From Oscillospiraceae bacterium (lineage in GTDB: Bacteria; Bacillota; Clostridia; Monoglobales; Monoglobaceae), in the NCBI GenBank assembly GCA_015068655.1, contig SVKC01000010.1, positions 1 to 49,491 of the forward strand: DNA of 49,491 bases, in the 5' to 3' direction. Made by a program: the position numbers and the translations under genes. Each line of letters begins with the position of its first letter. Position 1 is the stretch's first letter. Of the stretch, positions 8,712 to 17,887 are shown piece by piece. Under the pieces are notes generated by a model. It searched no databases and was not told where the DNA came from. It saw only the letters and a program-made list of their open reading frames with translations.

Positions 8712-10144
8712 TAAAGACACTCATCAATATTTATAATATAGTGCGTTATAATTCTCACAGCGTCAAAAAATGCTTCAAGGTCAATCATTTCATCACTCTG
8801 ATGAACTCCACCGTGACCATCAGGCATTTCCAAAAACGGAGTTTTTCTGTCTGCTCTTGAGGTTTTTGTACCCACTGAGAAAGCATTATCCAGCTTTCTC
8901 GCATATGTTCCTCCTCCAAGCCTCAAAGCCTTTTCATCAAAGCCCGTAATAGCATTGTATATTTCAACAAGACGGTCCGGAATGGGACTATCATCAGCAA
9001 TAGAAAAGCCTTTCATACAGCTTTCGACCTCAACGGACCAACCTTTTTCAGAAAATTCATTTTTTGCTTTTGTCACAAATTCATCGGGGTCCAGAGTTGA
9101 GCTAAAGCGAGTATCAAAGCTAAGTGCGAGTTTTCCGTCAACAGTTTTTACTATTCCGTTCACGAATGTTAGCTTTCCAAACCTGATGTCATCATGTTCA
9201 AGACTCATTGTTGTGCCGTAATGACATCCGAGAATATGGGCAGTATCAGCCATAATAGCTCTATCCTGTTCGCATAATTCCGATAGCTCCGACAAAAGCT
9301 CTGCCGCAAGCCTTGCAGCATTACATGAGCCTTCAGGCATACAAGCGTGCATAGCAACACCCTTTGCCGAAAGCTTAATTGTATCATCATTTTTCTCAAG
9401 ATTGAAGGCTTCCTTTTTTTCTGTCTTTTCTTTCAATTCATCAAAAAGCTTTTCTGAATATCTTAACACAATATCCGCTCTGTCAAGAACAACATTAAAA
9501 GCTTCTCCGCCTTTAAATTCAAGAATATCGCTCAAAGAATCACCGCATTCCGCCCAGAAATGACAGATGCTTTTCTCACCAATGCTGCAAGGGAAATCCG
9601 CATCAAGCACCAATGAAACATCCGGCATTTTCTGGTCATTTGCAAAAGCAGTAATATCAGTCATTCCCGTCTCTTCATCCGAACCGATAAATGTTTGTAT
9701 TTTGCTTTTCACGGGGATTTTTTCGTCACGGATTATTTCCATAGCGCAAAGAGCCGCCATAATTCCCGATTTGTTATCCTCTACACCTCTACCAATGAGA
9801 GTTCCGTCAATCACCACAGGTTCAAAAGGCTTCGCATATATCCAATCATCACTTACGGGAACAACATCACTATGTCCGAAAAGCCCTATGACACTTTCAC
9901 CGTTTCCCGTTTCCGAAAGAGAATATCCTGATTCCCTGTATACCTGAGTTTTGAAGCCCTTGTCTTCAAACAAAGCAGCACACCGACAAAGAGCATCCAT
10001 ACACACTTTTCCGAAAGGTGCACCAGGCTCCGCCTCTCCCTTTATAGCAGGTATTTTTGAAATCTCAATCCATTCATTTACTATTCTGTCACGATTTTTT
10101 TCTATCCAATCTTTTATTACCTTGTCATATTCAAGATTTATCAT
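8711..10144 (-). CDS. M20 family dipeptidase (PepV/Sapep-like)
   Basis: This is a zinc-dependent M20 metallopeptidase of 477 aa, close to the PepV/Sapep dipeptidase length, with a lid-domain insertion. The metal site is visible in order: GLFGHSDVVPV (His), GRGVEDNKSGIMAAL (bridging Asp), GSDEETGMTD (catalytic Glu pair), LDADFPCSIGEKS, and a late HGGVHQSDEMIDLEAF. It probably cleaves dipeptides in the cytoplasm. I chose ATG at 10144 because GAGGGAGAG lies just upstream; the frame is open for 13 more codons inside the sulfatase gene. The ATGA overlap with the upstream sulfatase stop indicates coupling. Confidence 0.9.
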   Translation of the reverse strand: MINLEYDKVIKDWIEKNRDRIVNEWIEISKIPAIKGEAEPGAPFGKVCMDALCRCAALFEDKGFKTQVYRESGYSLSETGNGESVIGLFGHSDVVPVSDDWIYAKPFEPVVIDGTLIGRGVEDNKSGIMAALCAMEIIRDEKIPVKSKIQTFIGSDEETGMTDITAFANDQKMPDVSLVLDADFPCSIGEKSICHFWAECGDSLSDILEFKGGEAFNVVLDRADIVLRYSEKLFDELKEKTEKKEAFNLEKNDDTIKLSAKGVAMHACMPEGSCNAARLAAELLSELSELCEQDRAIMADTAHILGCHYGTTMSLEHDDIRFGKLTFVNGIVKTVDGKLALSFDTRFSSTLDPDEFVTKAKNEFSEKGWSVEVESCMKGFSIADDSPIPDRLVEIYNAITGFDEKALRLGGGTYARKLDNAFSVGTKTSRADRKTPFLEMPDGHGGVHQSDEMIDLEAFFDAVRIITHYIINIDECL

Positions 10145-11979
10145 TTTTTCTCTCCCTCTTCTGCCGTTTTGTCCGCTTTCCACGGCATAAATAAATTTTG
10201 TAATCTTTTTGCTTTCGGACTTGCATTATTATAGGTCAGTTCCAGATATGTTTCCACCTTTTCCTTGTACGGAGATTCGTCAGAATACTTGAAAAGTTTG
10301 TTATCGACCGTTTTGTACAAATTGAAAGCCGTAATAACAGGAACGTCACTTTTCAATTCATTCATATAACTGTAAAAAGGTGACTGTCTGCACCCCGCCG
10401 CCTCCAATGTAATTGGTGCAAGATAAGGCATTGATGTTATTTCGGGAACATCTGTTTGTAACTCAAAGTTTGCCCATATAACATAAGGTGTTGTTCTCAA
10501 AGCAAAGGTTTTTTCAATATCAATATTATCAACCAGTTCTCTTGCAAAAGAAGGTGCGTGGTCGCCTACCATACATATCACTACAGGTCTTTCTGATTTT
10601 GAAAAATAATCTGTCAGTTCTTCAAAAGCCTTGTCAGAAAGACTTATGCAAGACTGAAATTCAGCAACATCATCTGTATTTTCACCAAAATCCTTTGAAA
10701 CCTTTACAATGTCTTCTTCATCAGGGTTTGTATCCCAGCCGCCATGATTTTGTATAGTAAGAAGATACATAAACCTCGGGTCATCACCCATTTTTTCGTA
10801 GTCTTCAATCATTTTGCCGTAACAAAACTCATCCGTTGCATAAGAACGTTTTCCGTATTTTGAAATAGTACCAAAATCCTCGGAAAACATTATTTTATCA
10901 AAGCCCAGTTGAGGATAAACAATTCCTCTGGAATAGTTGAGAGGTACGGCACAATGAGCGCCCCAAGTTTTGTAGCCAAGCTGTTCGAGATGACTGACTA
11001 TACTGTTTGAATTTTCAAACTCCAAATAATTGAATGGCGTAATCCCCGGCATAAGCTGAATTGAATTGCTGGTCAACAGCTCATATTCACTCTTGTTTGT
11101 TCCACCACCCGTGCCCGCAACAACAACTTTTCCCTTTTGTTTTTTTGGCAAACTATCAATAAAGGGCATTGCCGAAGGTTCACCTTCCATATCAACCAAG
11201 TCTCTCAAATCATAAAAAGTCTCATTGAGGATGAATATTATATCAGGTCTGGCATCCTTTTCATCTTTCTTTGAAAGCATCATCACATCCTCAGAAAGTG
11301 TATCCTCCGAGTAGTTTTCAGGACGATTAACCATATTTACGGAATTCTGGAACACTTCAATTGAGCTTGCAACAAAGCCATAAGAATGATAGGATGCCTC
11401 CCACGACCATACAAATGTATTTCTCGGCTTTATGGGCTCTTTTGCAAAATACACAGAATGCATAAATAAGGTACACAGAACCGCTATACACAAATTTTGA
11501 ACAAGCACCTTTTTCAAAGAGAATTTCTTTCCCTTTTCATGGACGTAAAGCTGTCTTGTCACCGCAAGGGAAAGAACAAAAACAACTATAACCGCAACTA
11601 CGAAAAAACTAAGCGGAAACTTGTATCCGCCTAAAACCGAAAGTGTGGTGCCAACATTATGCAAATCCTGAGTTGATATGGGCGAATTTCTGTAAAGCAG
11701 GGTATAATAATTTGCTATACTCAAAAAAAGCACCGGAATAGACACCACCAGAGAAGAAATCCACCATCGCTGGACAAAGAAGAATACTGCAGCCATAACA
11801 GCAAAAATTGTCAATATATTTATTCCCGTATAGAAAATACCGTTAAAGAACGGATTTTTGTTACCCAATTCAAGACAGTAATAAATCAATGCTGCATTCA
11901 AAAGTGCATAAAGAAAAGTTATGATACCATTTCTGTTATTTAAAAAAACTTTTTTTCCTTTTTCATATATTCCCTTCAT
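10141..11979 (-). CDS. LtaS-like membrane sulfatase / phosphoglycerol transferase family
   Basis: The 612-aa product has about five N-terminal transmembrane segments (residues 15-200) followed by an extracellular alkaline-phosphatase-fold domain. The domain opens with DIIFILNETFYDLRDL (metal-binding Glu), carries GTGGGTNKSEYELLTSNS where LtaS-type enzymes have their catalytic Thr, and has GDHAPSFARELVDN near the C-terminus (metal-binding Asp-His). Relatives polymerise glycerol-phosphate onto lipoteichoic acid or modify glycans with phosphoglycerol. The substrate is not readable from sequence. Translation is coupled to the downstream M20 peptidase by a 4-nt overlap. I see no consensus promoter in the AT-rich leader. 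Confidence 0.87.
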   Translation of the reverse strand: MKGIYEKGKKVFLNNRNGIITFLYALLNAALIYYCLELGNKNPFFNGIFYTGINILTIFAVMAAVFFFVQRWWISSLVVSIPVLFLSIANYYTLLYRNSPISTQDLHNVGTTLSVLGGYKFPLSFFVVAVIVVFVLSLAVTRQLYVHEKGKKFSLKKVLVQNLCIAVLCTLFMHSVYFAKEPIKPRNTFVWSWEASYHSYGFVASSIEVFQNSVNMVNRPENYSEDTLSEDVMMLSKKDEKDARPDIIFILNETFYDLRDLVDMEGEPSAMPFIDSLPKKQKGKVVVAGTGGGTNKSEYELLTSNSIQLMPGITPFNYLEFENSNSIVSHLEQLGYKTWGAHCAVPLNYSRGIVYPQLGFDKIMFSEDFGTISKYGKRSYATDEFCYGKMIEDYEKMGDDPRFMYLLTIQNHGGWDTNPDEEDIVKVSKDFGENTDDVAEFQSCISLSDKAFEELTDYFSKSERPVVICMVGDHAPSFARELVDNIDIEKTFALRTTPYVIWANFELQTDVPEITSMPYLAPITLEAAGCRQSPFYSYMNELKSDVPVITAFNLYKTVDNKLFKYSDESPYKEKVETYLELTYNNASPKAKRLQNLFMPWKADKTAEEGEKK

Positions 11980-12066
11980 AAGCTCGCCTCACAAAAGTTT
12001 TCAATACAATTTATATTAACACAAACATCAAAAAAAAGCTATACCTAATCAAGATTTTTTTGCAGT

Positions 12067-12098
12067 AAAAAGGACAAAGCGTTGGCTTTGTCCTTTTT
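12067..12098 (-). terminator. Rho-independent terminator after htrA
   Basis: A perfect 14-bp stem (12067-12080 with 12085-12098) and a GTTG-side loop lies 17 nt beyond the htrA stop. The outer stem is A5/T5, so it can also block transcription in the + direction. Confidence 0.85.
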
Positions 12099-12114
12099 CG
12101 GAGAGAAAATTTTA

Positions 12115-13512
12115 TCAATCAGGTCTTTCTTCGGAGAGTTTTACCGAAACTTTTTCTTTGAGACCTGTGTCGTATTTATAAACCTCAAGAAGTATACTTT
12201 CACCCGGCTTGTGAGTATCCTTTATCTTGTTGAGTTCATCTGTTGTCTTTACTTCCTTGCCGTCAGCCTTGACAATTATGTCACCCTGTACAAGACCGGC
12301 AATTTCAGCACCGCTTCCAAGCTGTGTCTCCATAACCTGAACACCAATGGGCCAACCCTGTCGTGTCGCCATATATTCTGTTACGTCACGGCTCGAAATA
12401 CCTATTACGGGTCTGCCCTTCACATATCCGTGCTTTATGAGATCCTCAACAACAGGCTTCGCCTCGGAAATGGGAATTGCAAACCCCATACCTTCAACAG
12501 ACGAAGATGAAACCTTTACTGCATTGATGCCAATAACCTGACCATATGCATTTACAAGAGCACCGCCCGAATTACCTTCATTTATTGCTGCATCTGTCTG
12601 GATAAGACTCATTGTTCTTCCGTCAACTGTAATAGTTCTGTTGATTGCACTAATGATTCCCTGAGTTGTACTTCCAAAGAACTCCATTCCGAGAGGATTT
12701 CCGATTGCAACCGCCTTTTCGCCAACCTCAACAATTGATGAATCACCAAGTTCAGCAACAGTCAGTGCTTCTTCAGGAATAATTTTTATAACCGCCAAGT
12801 CGGTTTTCGCATCCGAACCAATGAGCTTTGCCTCATACTCAGAGCCAGTATTGAGTGTAACCGTCACTGCAGACGCACCCTCAACAACATGGTTGTTCGT
12901 GATAATATAGCCGTCGGAGCTGATTATGATACCCGAGCCTGTTCCCTCAGAAAACATCTCCGAGCTGAAGAAGCTAATTGTGTTGGAAATCTTGCTTGTA
13001 ATTCCGACAACAGCAGGACCAACCTTCTTTGAAATCTCAACAGTTGAAAGCTCTGCACCTTTGTTTGCTGTTTCTGTTGTATTATTTTCAGAATTATGCT
13101 TTTCGGGCTGCTGTTGAAGAACCGAAAGTACATTTTCTTTGTTTCTGCCGCCTACATCACTTGTTCCTACCTTGTATCCGGCAAAAAACAGTGCACCCAC
13201 AACCGCAACATTCACAAAGCCCGCAACAACAGCAAGTGCTATATAACGTTTTATTCCCGGTTTTTTCTTTTTAACATTATACGACACTCTGGCGGCTGGT
13301 TCTTCATAATTCTGAACCGGTTGCTGTACAAAGTTAATATTTTCAGAAACAACAGTCTCTGGTTCTGTTTTTTCAGCTTCTTCCACAGGAACTGCTTCAA
13401 CATTCACCGCATCTGCCATTTCTTCCTCAGTAAGAGTTACATCATTTTCAACACTGTGATTGATTTCAGAGTTAAATTCATTCTCATTATTCATCTTCTC
13501 AAATTCATTCAC
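12115..13512 (-). CDS. htrA: HtrA/DegP-type membrane-anchored serine protease
   Basis: This is a trypsin-like quality-control protease outside the membrane. The 465-aa protein has an acidic cytoplasmic N-terminus (about residues 1-80), one transmembrane helix (about 88-112), then a protease domain with the triad His (IITNNHVVEG), Asp (SDAKTDLAVIKI) and Ser (NEGNSGGALVN). A C-terminal PDZ domain follows (GLVQGDIIVKADGKEV). This matches Bacillus HtrA/HtrB topology. The start is ATG at 13512 with AGGAAAG upstream; ATG seven codons in is an alternative. It follows the two-component genes on the same strand after about 118 nt of AT-rich DNA. In B. subtilis, CssRS controls htrA and htrB, so a similar circuit is likely. 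Confidence 0.95.
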   Translation of the reverse strand: MNEFEKMNNENEFNSEINHSVENDVTLTEEEMADAVNVEAVPVEEAEKTEPETVVSENINFVQQPVQNYEEPAARVSYNVKKKKPGIKRYIALAVVAGFVNVAVVGALFFAGYKVGTSDVGGRNKENVLSVLQQQPEKHNSENNTTETANKGAELSTVEISKKVGPAVVGITSKISNTISFFSSEMFSEGTGSGIIISSDGYIITNNHVVEGASAVTVTLNTGSEYEAKLIGSDAKTDLAVIKIIPEEALTVAELGDSSIVEVGEKAVAIGNPLGMEFFGSTTQGIISAINRTITVDGRTMSLIQTDAAINEGNSGGALVNAYGQVIGINAVKVSSSSVEGMGFAIPISEAKPVVEDLIKHGYVKGRPVIGISSRDVTEYMATRQGWPIGVQVMETQLGSGAEIAGLVQGDIIVKADGKEVKTTDELNKIKDTHKPGESILLEVYKYDTGLKEKVSVKLSEERPD

Positions 13513-13630
13513 AGAACATCTTCCTTTCCTTATGAATTGTATTTGTCCGACACTGCTTTAATGTCTTGATGTTTTGAGTATACCACTAATTTATTACAAA
13601 ATTATTAATAAACTATAAAAAATTTTAAAA

Positions 13631-15052
13631 TTATATTTTACCCTTGTCCAATGTAAAAACAAATTCCGCATACTCGCCTTCAACACTCTTCACGGTAATA
13701 TTCTTCCCATGCCGGTTTATTATATCCTTCACAATATAAAGTCCTATTCCAGTTCCATCGCGGTTAAGAGACCGCGACTTATCCACCTTGTAAAATCTTT
13801 CAAATATAAGTTTTCTGTCCTCCGAAGAAATACCGCAACCGGTATTATATACCGAAACAAAAACCTCCTGCTGATGTGTTTCAGTGGAAATTCTCAATAT
13901 TCCTCCGTTGTTTGTGAACTTTATGGCATTCTCAATAAGATTTGTGAGTACTCTTGTGATGGAATCGCTGTCCGCCCTTACATAGCAAGCTTCTGTTTCA
14001 AAAACAACATCAACCTCAATATCATTTTCACAAATTCTGCTTTCAAAATTAAACAGGTTCCTTCTGATTGTTTCGTTAATATCAAAAACCGTAGTTTGGA
14101 GTTCCTGCTTGTTTTCAGCATTTCTCGTAACATCAAGGAAAGAGTTCACCAAAGAAGAAAGTCTTGATATTTCATCCTTTACTATTTTCAGATACTCCTC
14201 GCGGCTTTCCGCAGGAACTGTCCCGTCAAGAATTCCATCAACAAATCCACCTATTGTAGTCATAGGCGTTCTCAGTTCGTGAGATACATCGGATATAAAG
14301 TTGTTTCGTATATCCTCCGCCTTTTCAAGATGAAATGCCATATCATTGAAAGCTGCTTCCAGTTCTTCGATTTCGGTAATACTGTTTCCTTTATCCAAAT
14401 CGACACGACTGGAAAAGTCACCCTTCGCAAATTTTCTTACAGCAATGCCCATTTTCTTTATAGGCTTCGAAATTCTTTTGGAAAGCGCATAGGAAAGGAG
14501 AAATGACATAAGAAGAACCGCAAGAAAAGCAATGCTCATTGTTCCGAAAAGTTTTCCTTGTAGCTCCAGCAATTCAGGTGCAGGCATACTGATAAAGATT
14601 GCACCTACAATCCTTCCCATACGTTGTTCCGCTATAGGAAGCTGAAGGGTGTACATATCCGAGGAATAAATTCCTCCCAGAGTACCCTTTTCCACATTAT
14701 CCTTACCCGAAAGCACCTCGCGGCAAAATTTTTTGTCAACTATCCGCTTCTCGCCGGTATAAGAACCGTCAACGGTTGACTCCATAATAATCCTGCAATC
14801 CTTGTTTATTATAATAATATTCTTGTTTGCACTATGCGAAAACCCGTAAAGCAGGTTCTCAAGCTGTTCGGCAGGTATACCGCTGTCAATAAACCTCGTT
14901 ATCGCCTTTGCGTTGTCCTTCAAGGTCTCTATGCGTGCATTATACTCAACGTGCGTTATAATAATAAAGCTGGAAACAGCAAGAATCAACATACTGCTCA
15001 GAATTATAATAACATTATTGAGAAATATTTTTGAAAATACTGTCTTTTTCAT
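13631..15052 (-). CDS. Sensor histidine kinase (HAMP-HisKA-HATPase)
   Basis: The 473-aa membrane kinase has TM1 at about residues 10-32, an extracytoplasmic sensor of about 130 residues, and TM2 at about 165-188. A HAMP linker follows, then HisKA with the phospho-acceptor His in DVSHELRTPMTTIGGF, and a HATPase_c domain with the N box LTNLIENAIKFTNNGG, VYNTGCGIS and the G2 motif DGTGIGLYIVKDI. All catalytic boxes look intact. It is encoded 13 nt after the response regulator. Pairing with the OmpR-family regulator and the following htrA suggests envelope or secretion stress sensing (CssS-like by position, not by proven orthology). Confidence 0.94.
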   Translation of the reverse strand: MKKTVFSKIFLNNVIIILSSMLILAVSSFIIITHVEYNARIETLKDNAKAITRFIDSGIPAEQLENLLYGFSHSANKNIIIINKDCRIIMESTVDGSYTGEKRIVDKKFCREVLSGKDNVEKGTLGGIYSSDMYTLQLPIAEQRMGRIVGAIFISMPAPELLELQGKLFGTMSIAFLAVLLMSFLLSYALSKRISKPIKKMGIAVRKFAKGDFSSRVDLDKGNSITEIEELEAAFNDMAFHLEKAEDIRNNFISDVSHELRTPMTTIGGFVDGILDGTVPAESREEYLKIVKDEISRLSSLVNSFLDVTRNAENKQELQTTVFDINETIRRNLFNFESRICENDIEVDVVFETEACYVRADSDSITRVLTNLIENAIKFTNNGGILRISTETHQQEVFVSVYNTGCGISSEDRKLIFERFYKVDKSRSLNRDGTGIGLYIVKDIINRHGKNITVKSVEGEYAEFVFTLDKGKI

Positions 15053-15065
15053 AGCTGACCGCCTT

Positions 15066-15770
15066 TTATGCTTTTACCTCAAATTTGTATCCTACGCTCC
15101 AAATAGTTCTGAGGCACCATGTAGGATTTTCTCCCTGATTGACTTCTATTTTTTCACGAATTCGCTTTATGTGAACATCAATTGTTCGTGATTCACCAAA
15201 ATATTCATAGCCCCAAACCTCATCAAGAATCTGGTCACGGGTGAAAACCTTGTTTGCGTTGCTGGCAAGAAAGTACAAAAGCTCAAATTCCTTGGGCGGC
15301 ATTTCAAGTAGCTTTTCGTCAAGATAGACCTCATAGGTATCACGGTTGATTGTAAGTCCGTCAAACTTCAGAATATTGGGGTTTTCTTCCTCCGAAGATT
15401 CCGCCAATGCGCCACGACGAAGAACAGCCTTTATTCTCGCCACAAGCTCCTTCGGTTCAAAGGGCTTCACTACATAATCATCCGCACCAAGCTCCAGTCC
15501 AAGAACCTTGTCAAAAAGCTCACCCTTTGCCGTAAGCATAATTATTGGAGTATTGCCCGCTGCACGAATTTCACGGCATACCTGCCAGCCATCCTTTTTC
15601 GGCAGCATAATATCAAGTATGATTATATCAGGATTTTCTGTCTTGAATTTTGAAACAGCATCCTCTCCGTCATATGCCGTACAGGTATCATAGCCTTCCT
15701 TCTCCACATAAAGACGTATAAGCTCACATATGTTTTTTTCATCATCAACAATCAAAACCTTTTTGTTCAT
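15066..15770 (-). CDS. OmpR/PhoB-family response regulator
   Basis: The 234-aa protein has a receiver domain at residues 1-120 with acidic pocket DDE (9-11), phospho-acceptor Asp53 in LDIMLPKKDGW, Thr80 and Lys102 in VVKPFEP. A winged-helix DNA-binding domain (about 135-232) contains FELLYFLASNANKVFTRDQI and RTIDVHIKRIREKI. It is the cognate partner of the adjacent kinase and probably regulates htrA. It starts 4 nt after rsmI in the same run, which begins at a sigma-A-type promoter upstream of trmN6. Confidence 0.95.
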   Translation of the reverse strand: MNKKVLIVDDEKNICELIRLYVEKEGYDTCTAYDGEDAVSKFKTENPDIIILDIMLPKKDGWQVCREIRAAGNTPIIMLTAKGELFDKVLGLELGADDYVVKPFEPKELVARIKAVLRRGALAESSEEENPNILKFDGLTINRDTYEVYLDEKLLEMPPKEFELLYFLASNANKVFTRDQILDEVWGYEYFGESRTIDVHIKRIREKIEVNQGENPTWCLRTIWSVGYKFEVKA

Positions 15771-15774
15771 AAAA

Positions 15775-16641
15775 TCAACATTCCTTTCCCGTGCCTTGTT
15801 TGTTCTTTGTCTTTAGGTACAAATCATATACTTCCCGTTTTGGGAGTCCAAGTTCCTCAGCAACCTTGTTCACCAGCTCTTTACCCCGAAGGTTTTCTGT
15901 TCCGTATCGTTCAAGGAGTTCCTCTGGCGAAGCTTGACCTGCACGAATTTCTTCTTCAAGCTCTGTAGGATTTTTTCCTTTTATGATAAGTACAAATTCG
16001 CCCTTCGGCGGAGTTTCTTCATAATGTACAATTGCCTCCGAAATGGTTGTCCTGAAAAACTCCTCAAATTTTTTTGTCAGCTCTCTCGCAAGTACAATTT
16101 CGCGATTTCCAAATATATCCAGCATATCTTTAAGCGTTGACAGAAGCTTGTGAGGTGCTTCATAAAAAATCAAGGTTCTTGTGTCATTTTTCACTTCTTC
16201 AAGGTGAATTTTTCTGTTGCGTTTGTTCATGGTAAGAAAGCCCTCAAAAGAAAACCTTCCCGTAGGCATTCCTGAAGCAACGAGAGCGCAAGAAAAAGCC
16301 GATGCACCGGGCAGGGGCACAACCTCAATCCCTTCATCAATACAAAGACGTACCAAATCCTCACCGGGGTCGGAAATCGCCGGCATTCCTGCATCAGAAA
16401 CAAGAGCAATATTCTGTCCGGCTTTCAGTTTTTCTATGAGTATCTCACCCTTGTGAGCCTTGTTGTGTTCATAATAGCTGGTCAACGGAACATCTATATC
16501 AAAATAATTCAATAGCTTCAGTGTATTTCTGGTATCTTCCGCCGCAATAAGCTCAACAGACTTCAAGGTTTCAAGGGTTCTGAAGGTTATATCTTGTAAA
16601 TTTCCGATAGGAGTCGGACAAAGATAAAGTATTCCGCTCAT
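15775..16641 (-). CDS. rsmI: 16S rRNA (cytidine1402-2'-O)-methyltransferase
   Basis: RsmI 2'-O-methylates C1402 in the decoding centre of 16S rRNA. The 288-aa protein has the family signatures LYLCPTPIGNLQDITFRTLE at the N-terminus, AAEDTRNTLKLLNYF, SDAGMPAISDPGEDLV and PLPGASAFSCALVASGMP. This is the tetrapyrrole-methylase fold with an RsmI-type C-terminal helix-turn-helix (GLPKREVYDLYL). The start overlaps the stop of the upstream methyltransferase by 4 nt, so the two are translationally coupled, an arrangement common in Firmicutes. Confidence 0.95.
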   Translation of the reverse strand: MSGILYLCPTPIGNLQDITFRTLETLKSVELIAAEDTRNTLKLLNYFDIDVPLTSYYEHNKAHKGEILIEKLKAGQNIALVSDAGMPAISDPGEDLVRLCIDEGIEVVPLPGASAFSCALVASGMPTGRFSFEGFLTMNKRNRKIHLEEVKNDTRTLIFYEAPHKLLSTLKDMLDIFGNREIVLARELTKKFEEFFRTTISEAIVHYEETPPKGEFVLIIKGKNPTELEEEIRAGQASPEELLERYGTENLRGKELVNKVAEELGLPKREVYDLYLKTKNKQGTGKEC

Positions 16642-17402
16642 TGTTTCGCTGTCCCCCTTCCGTAAATTTCGTTTATTTCATCTGAATAGTTTCCGTCATT
16701 GTTATATACATAAAGCGGAGGTTCCAGAAAAAGCTTCGGTTTTCCGTATTTTGCTCCTTCAACAAGTATCATATTTGCCGTTTTTGCAGGCGAAGGGTGT
16801 ACAAATCTAAGTCTTTTGGGTTCAATTCTGTATTGTCTCATCAAACATATTATATCCGCCAGACGTTCGGGTCTGTGTATCATACAAAGCTTTCCATAAG
16901 GCTTCAGGCATTTTGAACTGACATCTATTATATTTTCAAGAGTACAAAAAATTTCGTGTCTTGCAACAGTAACCACATCTGTTGCGTTTTTTAATCCGCC
17001 GTGGTTTTCCTTGTAAGGAGGATTGCAAGTAATGTTGTCAAAGGCTTCACGTCCAAACATATCAACAGCCTCACACAAATCGCCCGTCTCAATATGTATT
17101 TTGTCTTCAAGCTCATTCATCAAAACACTTCTTCCCGCCATTTCAGCAACACATCCCTGAATTTCCAGTCCCGAAAGGTGTTCTGCCTGAGACTTTTCCG
17201 ACATCAAAATAGGTATAATCCCGTTTCCCGTGCAGAAATCCATTACCCTCGCCCCTTTCTTCACGGTTTTTGAGGCAAAGTCAGCAAGAAGAACAGCATC
17301 AACTCCAAAACAGAACCATTCAGGGTTCTGAATAAGTCTCAGGTTGTTTTTTGTTTGAAGGTCGTCCACTCTTTCATTTGGATTAATCAATACATCGTTC
17401 AT
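16638..17402 (-). CDS. trmN6: tRNA1(Val) (adenine37-N6)-methyltransferase-like protein
   Basis: This is a class I SAM-dependent methyltransferase of 254 aa. It has the SAM motif RVMDFCTGNGIIPILM at about residue 55 and the amino-methyltransferase motif NITCNPPYKENHGG, whose NPPY marks base N6-methylation. The family (YfiC/TrmN6) modifies A37 of tRNA-Val in E. coli. Firmicute members are usually found next to rsmI, as here. The start ATG at 17402 has AAGGAT upstream and a sigma-A-type promoter about 50 nt further upstream. Substrate specificity is by homology only. Confidence 0.88.
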   Translation of the reverse strand: MNDVLINPNERVDDLQTKNNLRLIQNPEWFCFGVDAVLLADFASKTVKKGARVMDFCTGNGIIPILMSEKSQAEHLSGLEIQGCVAEMAGRSVLMNELEDKIHIETGDLCEAVDMFGREAFDNITCNPPYKENHGGLKNATDVVTVARHEIFCTLENIIDVSSKCLKPYGKLCMIHRPERLADIICLMRQYRIEPKRLRFVHPSPAKTANMILVEGAKYGKPKLFLEPPLYVYNNDGNYSDEINEIYGRGTAKQ

Positions 17403-17448
17403 AATCCTTTATCCTTTTCTGTCAAAAATTGTTTCGAAATATAAAAAA

Positions 17449-17477
17449 ATTATATCACCAAAGTATAGAATAGTCAA
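17449..17477 (-). promoter_or_regulatory. Sigma-A-type promoter for trmN6-rsmI-two-component run
   Basis: Reading the minus strand: TTGACT (17477-17472), a 17-bp spacer, TATAAT (17454-17449). It lies about 47 nt upstream of the trmN6 start and is directed into it. Confidence 0.85.
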
Positions 17478-17496
17478 TTAAAACTTCGGTCACACA

Positions 17497-17733
17497 TTAT
17501 ACAGATTCAATAATTATAATATCATCACCTATTTTCTTTATGTTCTCCCACTTGATAACAATATCCTCTTCTTTACCGAGGAAGCCCAGTAATCTGTACG
17601 AACCCGGCACAACAATTGCCGTAAGCCGTCCATCAGAAAGGTCAATTTTCACATCCGAAACATATCCAAGCTTTGCACCGTCAGAAACATTGATTACTTC
17701 CTTTGCCTTCAAATCGTTTACACTGCAATTCAT
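17497..17733 (-). CDS. ylmC: PRC-barrel protein of the YlmC/YmxH family
   Basis: This 78-aa single PRC-barrel domain protein begins MNCSVNDLKAKEVINVSDG, with LGYVSDVKIDLSDGRLTAI and a hydrophobic LGFLGKEEDIVIKWENIKK core. It is typical of YlmC/YmxH, small proteins conserved in endospore-formers. In B. subtilis ylmC lies close downstream of sigG; here it is divergent from the sigG fragment, which supports the identity of both. AAAGGAATGGG precedes the ATG. Its molecular function is not established. Confidence 0.88.
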   Translation of the reverse strand: MNCSVNDLKAKEVINVSDGAKLGYVSDVKIDLSDGRLTAIVVPGSYRLLGFLGKEEDIVIKWENIKKIGDDIIIIESV

Positions 17734-17887
17734 ATTCCCATTCCTTTCAGTATTTTAACAGAGATTTCATTTTTTACTTCAAAAATATATTTATGCATTG
17801 ACCTTTTTTGATATTCTCTCCGTATTTTTTTCAGTATATGTTCTTACCTTCGGTGAAATACTGTTTTCAGGAAAATTCAGAGAGGGG

